Notes: generated from the sequence alone by a model not told the origin. A stretch of 64,000 nucleotides of DNA from Phoenix dactylifera (GCF_009389715.1 NC_052397.1:14580129-14644128); one strand, 5' to 3'. Positions 48,911-61,489 are shown, numbered from the stretch's first letter. Made by a program: numbers and translations.

Positions 48911-51450
48911 GTTGTTTATGTTCATTTCCATTCTACATCTCTCCTCCTAACTAGATATGTCCTTACTTTCTTTCTCTTGCTTGATGTAGCTAACATATGC
49001 TCTCCTTTGCCTGGGCCATTTCAACTCGGGATTTAATTCTTGGATGGTAAATTTGAGAAAAATTTGAACCTAGATGATTATCCATTCCTCTTAAGAAAAA
49101 AAAAACTACTACATTCCATCGGTCAAGATCCCCCACCTTAAGATCGATGGGTTACACTGATGTTAAGGAAATGTGGCATGCAATAAAACAAAACATGGAT
49201 GGTTATAAACCTTATTTGACTAAAAAGGGTGCCAAGTCTAGAAAGTAATCGGGCATTGGATGCCATGACCTAAGTTTGGTATTTTCATACCTTTATTTTG
49301 ATCCATTTTTTTAGTTTCTCAATTTTTATAAAAAATAATAAAAAAGAATTTATACTTAATAAATGCATTCTCATCTCTATGCTCTACTTCTCTTTTGTCT
49401 TTTGTCTTGGAGAGAAAAGGCCAGAGCAAGAAATATGTTGCTCAAACATGGAAGTCGCATAGCCTAGAGTCAAGATACACAAATGTGCATGAAAGAAAAC
49501 AAAGATGATTGGGAAATTCCCCCCTTCTCTTATCTCTTTCTGTGTGTTTCTTGGAAAGACGTGTATGAGGCATACCAAGGAGGTGCTAAACTGTGAACGT
49601 AACTTTGACTACAAAAGCGTGCAAAGGGTCAACCCAGTTTGAGCATCTGACCCAACCTATTTGCACCCGTAACTGCTAATAACAATTCCAAACATGGCCT
49701 TAGTATCATTGTGCATATTAACCAAGATGTACTTATTGAACCATTGAAAATAAGACTAAGGATGGTAATTGAGAGAGTTGAGTCAGATATAAGTCGGGTT
49801 CCATGAAGGTTAGATGAAAAAATTGGTCAAACTAATCTGAGCCCACTTATTAAATAGATTAAAAATCTATCCAAACCTAACTTCTTTTTTTTTTTTTCTT
49901 TTTCAGTGAATCAAATTGTCCAACCTGACGTGTATAACCCATTTAATAAAGATCTTTTTAACACAGTTTCTCCATAGACCAAAGGGCCAGGGACCAGTTT
50001 TTTAGTTTCTAGTTGCCATATTGGGTATGTATACTTTTAGGGGGATTAGGAATTTAGAAAGAAAAAAAAGCCATGCATGGTGAACCCAATATTAAGAAGT
50101 TGGTTGATAGAGATATTTTTAAAGAGTCTTATCCACATAGAAACTGGTTATCAAGTTTCTCTTCGGTGGTAGTTTGAATGAGGTTAGACGAGTTAAACAT
50201 GTCAAGTAGGTTTTCACTGGGATTTATGGATTTTAAATAGATTATGCATATTTTGAGCGGGCTAAAGATGTTCGGTCATAACTCGAGGGTCAAAATGGCT
50301 TAATCAAGTCAAGACTCTAAAATCTGAACTTGATTTGTTTACTAAACTGATTAGATTAGGTTGACTTGTTTATGACTTGGATCCGTTTATTCCAAAACCA
50401 AATTTGCTTAAAATAGATGGACTGCAGGTTGCATCATAAGTTATTACCCATAAATAAGAATATTTGTAAGGTGTAGAGGGTGAAGATGTGGAAAGCCAGT
50501 TGACTAGGTAGGGAGTTTGTATTATGACAATGGAGTTGATTGTTGTGGACCTAATGAGTCCTTGAATTTTGCTACACTCCACAAAAGGTTACATGAATTA
50601 TTAGCCATCATCCTCTAGAAACCACCTGCAATTTTTTGATATTTTACAGATTACTGCAATTTTATCCCATAAATCACAAATTTAGGAAAGAATCCATCTT
50701 TAAATTCTTATAATTTACGCTGTTGCTGTCTGTGTTCTTAGAAAGTTTTAAAAATCTACTGTAAATTGATGTAATATATTTGTTCTCCAACTTGGATTTA
50801 GTTGGGTTCGCCCTCTATTGACTATTTCAATTAGTCAAGTCTCCTTGGGATCGAATTCATTCAAGTCTGCTTGGCTTCTGATGCTCATGCAAGGTACGTT
50901 GAGGTCAACATGGAGAGAGTCAAAGTCCCTGAAATGCATGCACGACCCGTAAGCCCAGACAAGTCCACATCGGATTTGCTACCTGGCGATTTCTGAGTCA
51001 CTTCACCTTCTATTTCTTCCACATCTTTTAATCTTCTTCCTTATCACATCAAGCCTCATTATAGCCTTTTTATTTTTTATTTTTTATTTTTTAACTATGA
51101 AGACCGAAAAAGTTGATAGAAATCCAAGAACTAATTTTAAATTCCTAAAGTATATATTTTAATTAAGGCTAACCCAGAGAAGGAGTGCTCAAGGTTGTAT
51201 TCTTTCACTTCAGTACCCAAGCATACACAAGGATGTGTAATTATAGCAGATGAGCACCTATCTACTATATTCCTTACCTATCTATTGAATAGAAATAAGA
51301 AAAAAAACTCAACCTCTCTCCAAAATTTAAAGATAAAGAAAAAATTGTATATATTTTTAAAATAAATTAGATTTTTATGGGACTCCTCAAAAAAAATAAA
51401 AAAAATTACTTCTTATTTTTCAGAAATTCACATACATAAAAAAAATAGAA

Positions 51451-51891
51451 TTTTTTGCATGAATATTCTTCTAAAAATTCAAATTTGCATGAATATCCTC
51501 TTATATTTATTTCTGTACCCTCATAAAATACTATTTTTTTGCATAAATACGTCTAATATAATGGTTCTTCTAATACCGTTAATAAAAACCAAATTTATTT
51601 TAATTAAAAATAAAATAAAATCTTGAAATTATTTTTTTGTTTTCCATCGCGATCGATTGCCATAAAATTTTTTTTTGCACATCCATCCATTAAGGATATT
51701 TTAGTTATTTTAATTTGAAACCATTAATTTTTAAAGGTGTTAGATAGCGTAGGTACATATGCAAAAATATGTAAATATTAATTTACGAGAATAGCAAAAA
51801 TAAGTTTGTTATGAGGGTATACATGTAAATATTAATTTTAAAAGGGTATTCATGCAAAATTCGATATTTAGAAGGATATTCATAAAAAAAA
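51451..51891. mobile_element. AT-rich fold-back MITE, copy B
   Basis: The left end TTTTGCATGAATATTCTTCT and the inverted right end, which starts TTTTTTATGAATATCCTTCT, form imperfect inverted repeats of about 46 bp. It shares interior blocks with the copy at 27320-27813. Confidence 0.65.
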
Positions 51892-52379
51892 TATGTTTCC
51901 ATGCTATAGCAACCATCCCAATTAGAAAGATTAATATCACATCTTTATTTTTTGCTATATCTTAAATTTTTATTATTTTTTATATAAAATTATATTTTTA
52001 TTTTTACTACCACTCAGCCCATGGCATGGGTATCATTTATGTTGATTAAAAGGGGATGGCGTGGGAAAAGTTAGGCATCTACTAACACCCCAATCCTTCA
52101 TAACATGCTTTCAATAAATTAAAGTTATTTAAGTCAATTAAAAAAAACCCCAAACCCTTCTTAACCCCCCTTACTAAGTAACACGTCCCACCTAATCAAG
52201 ACAGCAAAATTCTCCCAAACAAACACCAGCCTCACATTCCCGCAATCCCTTGGCGGGACCCACACCGTGTTGTTCCTTCAAGCTGTGGTCTCTTTTCGCG
52301 GTCGCCTCTCTGTTTGTCTTTTCACAACTAACAATACCCCAAATCTAACTTTCCTAGATTTTTTTCTTTTATTTGCGTA

Positions 52380-52729
52380 TCTTAGATCAGATCTAGAGAG
52401 AGAAAGAGAGAAGTTGGACTCTTAGGAGAGAGAGAGAGAGAGAGAGACGGGAGACTTCAGGAGTTGAGCATTTCGGACCGTTTCATATTGGGCTGGTGGC
52501 GACGCCTTCTCTTCTCTCTCGCTCTCCGCTACTTTCCGCTTGCTTCTGTTATTCTTCTCGCCAACAAACACGCATTCTTTACTCTTAAAAAAAAAACACT
52601 GACGTTGCTTGCACGATCTCCAAGGGGAGGAGCCCGGCCCCGGCCTTGCTCTTGCCGAGGAGGGAAGGAGGGGGAGTCCTCAAATGGGTTCCTCCCTCTT
52701 CGCTTTCTGGTGACGGGGATCGCCGAAAG
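52380..52729 (+). promoter_or_regulatory. Probable first leader exon of the calmodulin-binding protein gene
   Basis: A (GA)n tract at about 52425-52447 and a GC-rich stretch end in CGCCGAAAG before donor GTACGATC at 52730. The ATG inside (near 52685) closes after eight codons. The left boundary is a guess. Confidence 0.5.
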
Positions 52730-54266
52730 GTACGATCTTGATGCGTGGTTTCAGCTTTTTTCTGAGCTCGAAAGGCCCTTTTTCGCTCTTTTCTTGGATT
52801 TCTAGTGATCGGAATTGCCTCAAGATGCGATCTTGATATGTTTGACGTTTGTGATGATCGGTATGGCGCCTTTTTTACGTCTTTATTGGTTTTATTGATT
52901 AAAGATTGGATCTTTTTTTTTGTTTTTGATATTGGTGTTGGTTGCTTTCTTGTATTTTTTTTCTCTGCGATGGTAAATTAAATTTTGCAAAGATACGATC
53001 TTGATTGGTGTTTCTTGTGCTTTGTTGCTTTACTTGAGCTGATACAATATTTGAACATGTCCTTCTGATTTGGTAAAAATTAAGATGGGGTTTTCTCTGT
53101 TCTTGGCTTGTTTCTGTTGATCTTTACTGAATCTTTTGATTGATCGATGAAATCTGTTTTTAGTCCGTTTGGGTTTTGGATTTCTTGGTGATGGTGATGA
53201 GAGTTGATTGAAAAATGGTTGGATCTTGATGGGTTTCTTTTCGATCTAAATTAGGTCATTGGTTTGATTCTTGTTGGATAGAAAGCTATCGCTACTTTAT
53301 TATGTTCTGTTTTCTTACTGGAACTTGTTAGTTCATTTAGATGAAGAGATTGAATTTTTGATTTCAAGGCTTCTTAAATATATTTTGTTCTTTCTGTAAT
53401 AGCCGGGAAGAGTGAATATTATAACGCATGATCTTGAAACTGATGTATTTTAATATATCATATGTATTTATATTTATAAAGATGGTGAAATTTTCTTAGT
53501 TTTGTGTTCCCTTTATTTATTTATTTAATGAACTTATGTTCTTGAACTGATGAACTTTAGTAGATCGCATTATCTCCTGAAGGTATTTAAGAAAGATGGT
53601 GATACTTTCTTATGTTTCAAGTTTTCTTGCCTTCCTGATTTAGAAAGGATAGTAAGATTCTTCTATATTTCTTTCTTTCTTTCTTTCTTTCTTTGCTTCC
53701 CTGATCTGGATATTGGATAAATATCACCTCAGTTCATTTATTTTAGTTTTTCCGAGTGATGATCTTAATGATGTAAATGACACAAAATCTTGGTTTGAGG
53801 AAATTCAGTATTCTAAACATTTTGAAATTTAACATATTTCATTCTTTCAATGAAATGGATTGCAGAACTATCTCATTTCTGATGCCTTGTTTTATTACTC
53901 TCATTTGTTTCAGTTGCATCATAGTATGACTTTGTTGGGTAGGAGAAAATTGCTGCTGTTTGCTTTTTAATTCAAATGAGGTGGCCCCTCTCCTTTCTGT
54001 ATTTAGTGTCATAAATTCTCTTTCTTAATATAGATTAGGTCTATGTTATTGATGAGCCTTAGCATAAAAGTTGGTCTTTGATTTTCCTTTTTTCCATTGC
54101 TAGTTGAAGATTCAGGGTTGTTTTTTCTCGACTTGATGATGAAAGATTGCGGAAGTTCGTTGCTTTAGATTATGAATGGCTCAACTTTGCTTATTTCTTG
54201 TGTTTCCATGGTCATATTGAGAGGTTTTGAAGTAACCGTTCTTTCACCAATAGTTTCTATGGCTGT

Positions 54267-54562
54267 TATAATATTCTTTGTACTGCTATGATCTTGCGAA
54301 ATATTATCTATATCTTTCAATAAACTGTTGGATGCTATCCTATAATATTGTTTGTACAGCTATGATCTTGCGAAATATTATCTATATCTTTCAATAAACT
54401 GTTGGATGCTATCCTATAATATTGTTTGTACTGCTATGATCTTGCAAAATATTATCTATATCTTTCAATAAATTGTTGGATGCTATCCTATAATATTGTT
54501 TGTACTGTTATGATCTTGCGAAATATTATCTATATCTTTCAATAAACTGTTGGATGCTATCC
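54267..54562. repeat. Four tandem copies of a 74-bp unit
   Basis: Copies start at 54267, 54341, 54415 and 54489. Each contains GATCTTGC, ATATTATCTATATCTTTC and TGTTGGATGCTATCC. They differ by one to three bases. They sit in a leader intron of the calmodulin-binding protein gene. Confidence 0.9.
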
Positions 54563-54750
54563 TTTCTTTAATTGTAAGAGTGCAAAAGGAAAATCTACTT
54601 TCTATCATCACTCATAAATGAAGGTTATCTTGGTGTTGGCATTAACACCCGATTGATTGAAAGAAAATCTGCATTTTTATGTCTTACTAGACTTCTGAAG
54701 AAGTTCTGATCAGATTATGCATAAGTTTTTGTTTGTTGCTTGTGTTTCAG

Positions 54751-54814
54751 GTTGAGAAGCAATTAAAGGATTCACAGCAGTCATCTTTGTCTCAGTTTCA
54801 GAATAATATACCAG
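54751..54814 (+). other. Probable 64-nt second leader exon
   Basis: Bounded by TTGTGTTTCAG before and donor GTGCTACT after. Its first frame has no stop and joins in phase with the next exon if the acceptor at 55708 is used. No ATG is present, so it is called leader rather than coding. Confidence 0.55.
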
Positions 54815-55776
54815 GTGCTACTAAGAAACTCTCTTAGCCTTTCATTTTTCTGGCTTCATTTGTGTGAGTGTGTGAGTGTGTGGGTAGATATCTTTTTTCC
54901 CCTCCCTTTTGGGATTGACCTTGTTCTGCCTACATTACTGCAAACAAACAATCTGCCATATGTGCTGAAAATGGCTTACTGCAGTGACTAATATCATCCA
55001 GTTTGCACCTCTAATTTTTTCCCTTCTCCTCTCTTTTGGGGTGGGGGCTGGGGGTTTGGGGTGAGGGGGGCATTGCTATTTTAACTTGTTTTTTATGTGT
55101 AGATCAGGTTAAAATATACACGCATGCCTATGTTACTACAAGACAAACAATCTGCTATGTGTTTTCTGAAAATGGCCTTACTTTAATGTATTGATATCAT
55201 CCAGTTTGCACCTCTAATTTCAATAGAATTCTTATATAATCAACTGTGTTATTTATATCTAGTAAACCAGCTTTGCAAGTTACGTTTGATAGGATCATCA
55301 GTCGGAACGGTCCCAAGGCATCCTTTGCTAGTTCAGCAGTGAAAACTAAAGCTTGTTGAGTGAAAGAATGTAATGCAGACAGTACTTTCAGCCTCAATCT
55401 CTCGAAAAATTGGGAGAAGTATGAAAGAACCTTATTTCGGATGAAACCGCCCATCTCTAATGATATTTAATATGCTCGATATCCCGTAAATCCTTGTATG
55501 ATTGATCTGTTGCGGCGGTCCCTTGCTGGATGTTAATTCTTTGAACCTAGCAAACAAAACAATGTTTTGTAGATTTTGATTCATTTTTCTGTTGTATCCT
55601 ATAAATCATAATTATCGCTAGAAACATTGGATAATTTATCCAAACTTATGCCTTTTACTCTTTAAATTATTCTCTTTCATTCATTTTCTCCCACCTCTTT
55701 GCTAACAGGACTTTGGAACATTTTGCAGTGGCATGCAATCTTAACTGCGGCAAATCGAGATCCTGACCTTCTCCCA

Positions 55777-57612
55777 ATGGACGACGAGGCAATAGATAGG
55801 GGTATTATCTCAGTAACCCTGGAGGTTGTTAAGCCTAAAGGAGGGGAGAGGATAAATTGGACAGGGAAAACATCTCCTAGTGGTTCACCTTCTTTTTCAA
55901 ACAGTGATGAAAAGCCTCTGCCTCGATATCTCCAAACTTCTATAAAGTCATGCCATGATTTTTGTAAGTATGGAAGGAAACATGATTTCGAAGGAAAGGA
56001 AAGGCATTCCTTTCTTCGCAGATCAAGAAATAATATTGTCACGGGTGAAGAGCAAAATGAGGCAAAAGCTTTGGATCTTGGAGAAAGAGGCAAGACACCT
56101 GTAAGGAAACTGAAGTCCTCGCCTACGCAGAGAATTGAATTTTCTGATAAACCTAAAGCCATCAAGCATAAGGCTTTGTCAACAACCAAGGGACCTGGAT
56201 TGTCGGAGAGACGTGTCACCAAGGAGTTGCAGACTCTGTCACCTGGCCATAAAAACATTGTGCCTGGCAAGCAGGCAATTCTTCCTGCATCCCCAGAAAA
56301 TGAACAGATAAAGTTAAAAAGCCTCAATACAGGTGGCAGAAAGGAGAGGCAGATAATCAAACAGAAGACCCCACTGCAGTCAAAAACATTCCTCAACAAG
56401 CCCAAAGTTTTGAAGCAAAAAGATCTGTCCCATGGCAACGAAGTTGATGCGCGTGGGAAGCCTGGTACCATGAAGGAAAAGTCTGTGTTGTCTGCCAAGA
56501 AAGGTATAGCATCAGTTAAGCCCAAATTGCTCAGGCAGATATCTGTGAAGAAACCTGTAACAGCTGCTAAACCAGTTATTATTAAGCAAAAGGCATCGGT
56601 GCCTCCCAAGAGTATTAGTATCTCTGCTAAACCTGAAATCTCCTTGAAGGCAAAGAAAACTCCAGTGGTAAAGTCTGCATGCTCATTAACTCCTTCAGCA
56701 GGTCTAGCTAGTCGAAGGAATCGGGAGGACAAGACATATAAGGTTCAGGGAGTGACAAAAGGTGGACAAGGGAAAGTATCAAAACCAACAACAGCTTCTT
56801 TGCCTGCCAAGTCTGCTCGTAATGGGGTCTCAGACTTGCAACTGATGAAACATAGAAATGCAAAGCTCGCTGCTCCTGTAAAAGGTCAAGAAAATGTTGA
56901 AAATACTGCAAGTGATAGTGGAGAAAAGGTTGAAAAGGCTGAACATGACATTGATGGGAATGAGGAGGAAACATTGTATGTCATTGAGTCCAAAGCAGAG
57001 AATGTTGATTTGGATTTCATGCAGCAAATATCTGATGGCCACCAGACACTAGAATCAATTTCACCTGATGAGGAGGAGGTTGAGGAACCTGAATCTGTGT
57101 CTGGATTTAGTAAATCAAGTGAATCACTATTTGATGATGTGGAAACAGAAAGCAACAGCAGTGATGAATTATCAAAGGGTGAAGACAGAAGGAGACCACG
57201 AAGAACTGCAATCGTTCACCCAGAAGATAATATTCCTGCGCCTTACAGATTGAAGTTTAGGAGAGGTAGAGTAATTGAACCCCAGACTGAGAGCAATGGT
57301 CCAAGAAGGCTCAAATTCAGGAGAAGAGGAGTGGTGGGTGAGAACTCAAATGTTCGTCTAGTAGGGAGGAGAAGTTTTAGGCGGAGGAATGCGATGGATG
57401 TCTCAAATGATCCAAATCCACAAGCTCAAGGTGTGGTCCTGAGGCATCAAGATACAAGGGGGAAGAAAGAGGCGCAGAGTTTGTTCAATAATGTGATTGA
57501 AGAAACTGCAAGTAAGCTGGTAGAGACCAGGAGGAGCAAGGTGAAGGCTTTGGTGGGCGCTTTCGAGACTGTGATCTCCCTCCAGGATGGCAAACCAGCA
57601 TCTACAGCCTAA
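55777..57612 (+). CDS. Protein with plant calmodulin-binding domain
   Basis: The C-terminal region matches the plant calmodulin-binding domain family (PF07839 by recall): PYRLKFRRGRVIE, GPRRLKFRRRGVVGE, and the closing block FNNVIEETASKLVETRRSK with KALVGAFETVISLQDGKP. The protein is 611 residues from the ATG at 55777. The middle is lysine-rich with a recurring K-P-x-x-x-K-x-K motif near residues 124, 207, 228, 248, 265 and 285. An acidic, serine-rich stretch (about 400-480) precedes the domain. All of this looks disordered and it has no enzyme motif. The role is inferred as calcium/calmodulin-dependent scaffolding or regulation. The frame is open upstream to at least 55699 without ATG. Whether the N terminus is longer through the upstream exons is not settled. 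Confidence 0.88.
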   Translation: MDDEAIDRGIISVTLEVVKPKGGERINWTGKTSPSGSPSFSNSDEKPLPRYLQTSIKSCHDFCKYGRKHDFEGKERHSFLRRSRNNIVTGEEQNEAKALDLGERGKTPVRKLKSSPTQRIEFSDKPKAIKHKALSTTKGPGLSERRVTKELQTLSPGHKNIVPGKQAILPASPENEQIKLKSLNTGGRKERQIIKQKTPLQSKTFLNKPKVLKQKDLSHGNEVDARGKPGTMKEKSVLSAKKGIASVKPKLLRQISVKKPVTAAKPVIIKQKASVPPKSISISAKPEISLKAKKTPVVKSACSLTPSAGLASRRNREDKTYKVQGVTKGGQGKVSKPTTASLPAKSARNGVSDLQLMKHRNAKLAAPVKGQENVENTASDSGEKVEKAEHDIDGNEEETLYVIESKAENVDLDFMQQISDGHQTLESISPDEEEVEEPESVSGFSKSSESLFDDVETESNSSDELSKGEDRRRPRRTAIVHPEDNIPAPYRLKFRRGRVIEPQTESNGPRRLKFRRRGVVGENSNVRLVGRRSFRRRNAMDVSNDPNPQAQGVVLRHQDTRGKKEAQSLFNNVIEETASKLVETRRSKVKALVGAFETVISLQDGKPASTA

Positions 57613-59496
57613 GTTGGTAGTAAAGTGACTGTCTTTGCATGATGATTATTGGAATGCTCGTGGTCAGATATTGTTAAATATAACTCAGAATGTCTTGAGT
57701 ATATATCATATAAGATCCGACTCTACAAGTATATGTGAAGTTGGATTTATGGAAAGGCTTGTGTGTATATCTGTAAATGAAGAGATGTATGTCGAGAAAA
57801 GTAGCGTGGATTGAAAAGGTTTGGAGTTCGCATGTGTTATTTTGTGCTGTCTTGCTTTATATCTGTTGCTGGGAAGGACTTATTCTCTTTATTCTTTAGT
57901 TCATGCTAATTTGTTTCTTCTTGGAACTGTACTTAATAAGCCCAGTAACATTAGGTGGATTGATATTTGTTTGAATGAGTGTATTTGGATCGTTCATTCC
58001 ATAAGTAAATTGGCCTTGAGTTTCTTACAGAGAAGGTTGGATGTTGCAAATTACATGCATGTAGTTTCTGGTATATTTATAAATGATGGCGACCAAATAT
58101 CAACAATTCTTTTAGAGAGGGATAGATTTTATGATGTTTTATGCATCTGTATATTTCTTCTGCTTAAACTTTTCCCCTTTGGCTTACTGATCATGACTTC
58201 GATTTACATTTTTCTGACAGGACTTTCATTGACATATTGTGAATTAGATTTGATGAGTCTATGCATTTTAGGTGGCCAACCTTGAGATAAAATTAAACTC
58301 ATTCTGTGTTCGTGACTTCATGATTTCATGACTAAGAGGGTTGAAATTCTCAGGTAAACAGGAAGCTCAAAGTGTATGTCTTCTATGTATAATGTGATCT
58401 ATGTCGAAGAGAAGTATACTGGACTGAAAGATAGGTTGGACTGAAAAGCTTTACAGGGTATGCATGTTATCTTGTTGTCAGCTTGTGTTTGTTCTTGGAA
58501 ACATGGGTGTGACTGTGTTCTTTTTAATCTCCTTTTCGGATTCTAATGTGATTCTTGATTTATACACATTTAAATGTATAGAGGGCAACCTTACTCATTC
58601 TTTTTGAGGATAGTAAACCAACTAGTTTCATCAGTTTGAATCTGCTACTGGTGATTTTGAGCCATAGTTTGATGCTAGTTTGAATTGTCAAGTTTGAAAT
58701 CAGAGCTTAGCAAACCTACTAGATTGGGTGATCAAGATTTCTGGTATTTTGTTATACCTTGATAATTAGAATGATATTTCATCGGCATATAGGAAATGTT
58801 TAATCCATGTACATAACCAATTGGTGTCATGCGACATAGTCCTCCGAATGAAAACAAATGGCAGGTTCTTACTTTGGAGAGTATGCCAGAGATGTCTCCC
58901 CTGCATGCAACTATTTCTAGAGCTCTCTCTCTAGGGAGTTCCCAGGAAAAAAGTTGTTATTCCATTATCTTCTGAAAGGATATCTGTAAAGATATTTACC
59001 TCTGTCCTGTGGCATGCTATTGTATTTGATTATATAAAAATTTATCCATTACTGCAAATACATAGTGGACTTATTGCTAATAGGATGCTTTTTCCCTGCC
59101 TGCTAGCTTTCTCTATTTATTGAAATGAAGTAACCTATTAGCTAATTGGCTAACAAAGGGTAAATTTAGTCCATTGGATAGTCTTACAGGTTTCTTTGCA
59201 GTGCATATAACTTTCTGATATCTTTTGATTGTTCAGAAGTGCATGATGGTGTTGGAGGCAAACATGAATATAAGCATGGAAATTCGGAGCCTCCAATGTA
59301 ATAACTTCTTCCATGTTTCCGAATAATATTGCTATTGATCTCGCAGCTTGTTAGGCATTGTTCCTGATAATACAATCATCCTAACGTACATCTAAAATAA
59401 GAAAATCTGCATGATTTCTTTTGAGCAAAGAAAATCTGCATCTTAGGGGCACTCTGATTATAACTTCCAAATTTTGTTTTTTCCTTTTAAGACTTA

Positions 59497-60241
59497 TTGA
59501 TGTGGCCTAAATCTAATCCGACCATTACAAATCGACATGCGGCAAGCATTTAAAAAAATTTAAATTAAAAAATAAATAAATTTTTGGCGGGATCCAAACA
59601 AGGAAGGACTTTAATCCAAAAAAGAGGAGCTCCTACGTCGAGCACTCCAGGCTGAGCTCCCGTCCCAAGCATTTCAGGTCGAGTTTCCATATTGAGTACT
59701 CCATGCCAAGTTTCCATGCATTATCCAAGTCGAGCTCCTAAGCCGAACGAACACTCCAAGCCAAGCTCCTAGATCGAGCTTCCAGGCCAAGCACTCCAAG
59801 CCAAGCTCTCAAGCCGAGCATACCTAGGCTGAGCTTCCTAAGGCTAAGCTCTTAATGGCCGAGCCTCTGATAGTTAAGTCTTTAATGGCCGAGCTCCTAA
59901 AGGGAGCTCCCAAAGACCGAGACTGAGCTCTCAGGCCGAGCACTTCAAGCCAGGCACTCAAGGCTCAATGATCCAAGAAGATCACTCTACCCTAATGCTT
60001 CTTGTTATATTTTCTCTTGTTATCTCTCACTATTATTCCAAATCTCTATCTAATTTGAGCATTGGAGGAGGCTCGACTGGAGCCACCTAAATGGCCTTTG
60101 TCTCCTCTTTGTGTGCGGATCCATGACTCTCCATAATAGATTGGCACACTATCTTCCACCACCGTGGACCGAGCGGATCGATCTACGCCTTCCATGCCTC
60201 TATATCATCATATCGCAGTCCGGCTGGATTTGGACATCAAC
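59497..60241. mobile_element. Probable solo LTR with GAGCTC-rich degenerate repeats
   Basis: Ends are TTGATGTGG and GACATCAAC, which are inverted complements over seven bases. Both sides carry ACTTA (59492-59496 and 60242-60246), a 5-bp target duplication. The centre holds many variants of AAGCCGAGCTCC. The ends lack the standard TG/CA dinucleotides by one or two bases, so boundaries could shift slightly. Confidence 0.55.
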
Positions 60242-60438
60242 ACTTACATATGTATGAATGGGTTTGCGTTATGAATGCATGTGTTCCATAGTTAATTTTA
60301 TGCTTCTTTTTAAGTAATTAGTATCAACAGGTCTAGAATTATCAAGATACTGACATGAGATGTTGCTAAATCTCTTTCTGATTGTCCCCCCACACCATGT
60401 AATTAATGATATTTGTATCTCTGCATTTTTATTTTATT

Positions 60439-60763
60439 TTATTTTATTTTTGCTAGGAAAAAGAAGGAGGGAGGGGAATTAACCCCACCTACGTAGCAGC
60501 CCCCACTGGGCCCCCCTCCACCAGAGAATGTCTGATGCGGGCAGATAATACACTCATAGCCTTTTCGACCCGTGGGGAGCCCCATCAGTGTGGCAGCCCT
60601 TCCACGTGTGAGTACGTCACCCCAGCACCACCTCAGTATCGGCGGACTAAATGGCGACTCCACCGGGCAAATTAGGCGGAGGGCATCTGGTCTCCGCATT
60701 TAATCGACGCCCGAACTTTTCGAACCTTAGCCCCATTCCAACTGTACTACCACCTCGGTGGTA
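60439..60763 (-). mobile_element. tRNA-derived SINE
   Basis: The minus strand begins near a box A match TAGTACAGTTGG (60738-60749) and a box B match beginning GGTTCGA (60718-60726), then ends in an A-rich (AAAAT)n tail. The 15-bp sequence CATTTTTATTTTATT borders it on both sides (60424-60438 and 60764-60778), as expected for LINE-driven insertion. The box spacing is shorter than usual. Confidence 0.7.
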
Positions 60764-61489
60764 CATTTTTATTTTATTCGAGCACTTCCTTCTAAAACAC
60801 TCTTAGGTGGTTTACATGCCTCCAATCAATGGAATGCGTGCTACATCACTCCAAAAGGAGAGATACATAATTCAAAACTCTAATAATCCTATCAAGTCTT
60901 CAAACTAAATCACTGCAAGAAAACTAATCTAACTTGAACAAGGAAAACTGTGGTCTTACCTATAAAAACTTTACCCTTCCGTGTGCCCCACTAGAAGCTT
61001 TCAACCAAAGAAACTTCTCTAGAGCAAGTCCCTGACTCCTTAAATTGGAGCAGCCATCTTCCATCACGATCAACAAAAGATTTTTAATGCAACTTGGTTG
61101 AGCCCCCATCGACTTGTCAGTTCATAAGAGGGTAGGGCTGTGCCCACTTGTGGCCAGGACTGCCAAATTGCACAGTCCACTTCCCAACTTGGAACGTCAG
61201 ACCCCAGCTGCCCAAGTTGCTGATGTGATGCAGGAGCAGAAGTCCGAGTCATTCTAAATGTGCGTCGAGATGGATAAATATCCAGAGAGTTGGAATTCTC
61301 TTGTCTAATCTCCTATACTCTGCATTCCAAGAATACACCCTTTTGCTAGCCAGTGAATGGTAAGGGAAGGATTCAAGACAGTAGCAAATAGAAAATAAAT
61401 AAGAGAAAGTAATGGTTAGCATTGATGAGAAGAGTTCAAAAGATGTCACCCATTCAAAAATACTATTTTAGCTTGTCACTATTTTTATT

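Larger units (their letters stand above)
47863..52370. other. Spacer between the RING gene and the calmodulin-binding protein gene
   Basis: Holds the RING-gene 3' UTR, a MITE-like remnant at about 48598-48910, AT-rich filler and a fold-back MITE at about 51451-51891. No gene recognised. Confidence 0.55.

Noticed and set aside
55677-56732. 351-codon minus-strand frame opposite the calmodulin-binding protein
   Set aside because: It is the shadow of a long real frame on the plus strand and shows no family match.
57821-58285. 154-codon hydrophobic open frame after the calmodulin-binding protein
   Set aside because: It starts without ATG (TTG), has no recognised family, and lies in or after the 3' UTR in AT-rich sequence where long hydrophobic frames arise by chance.
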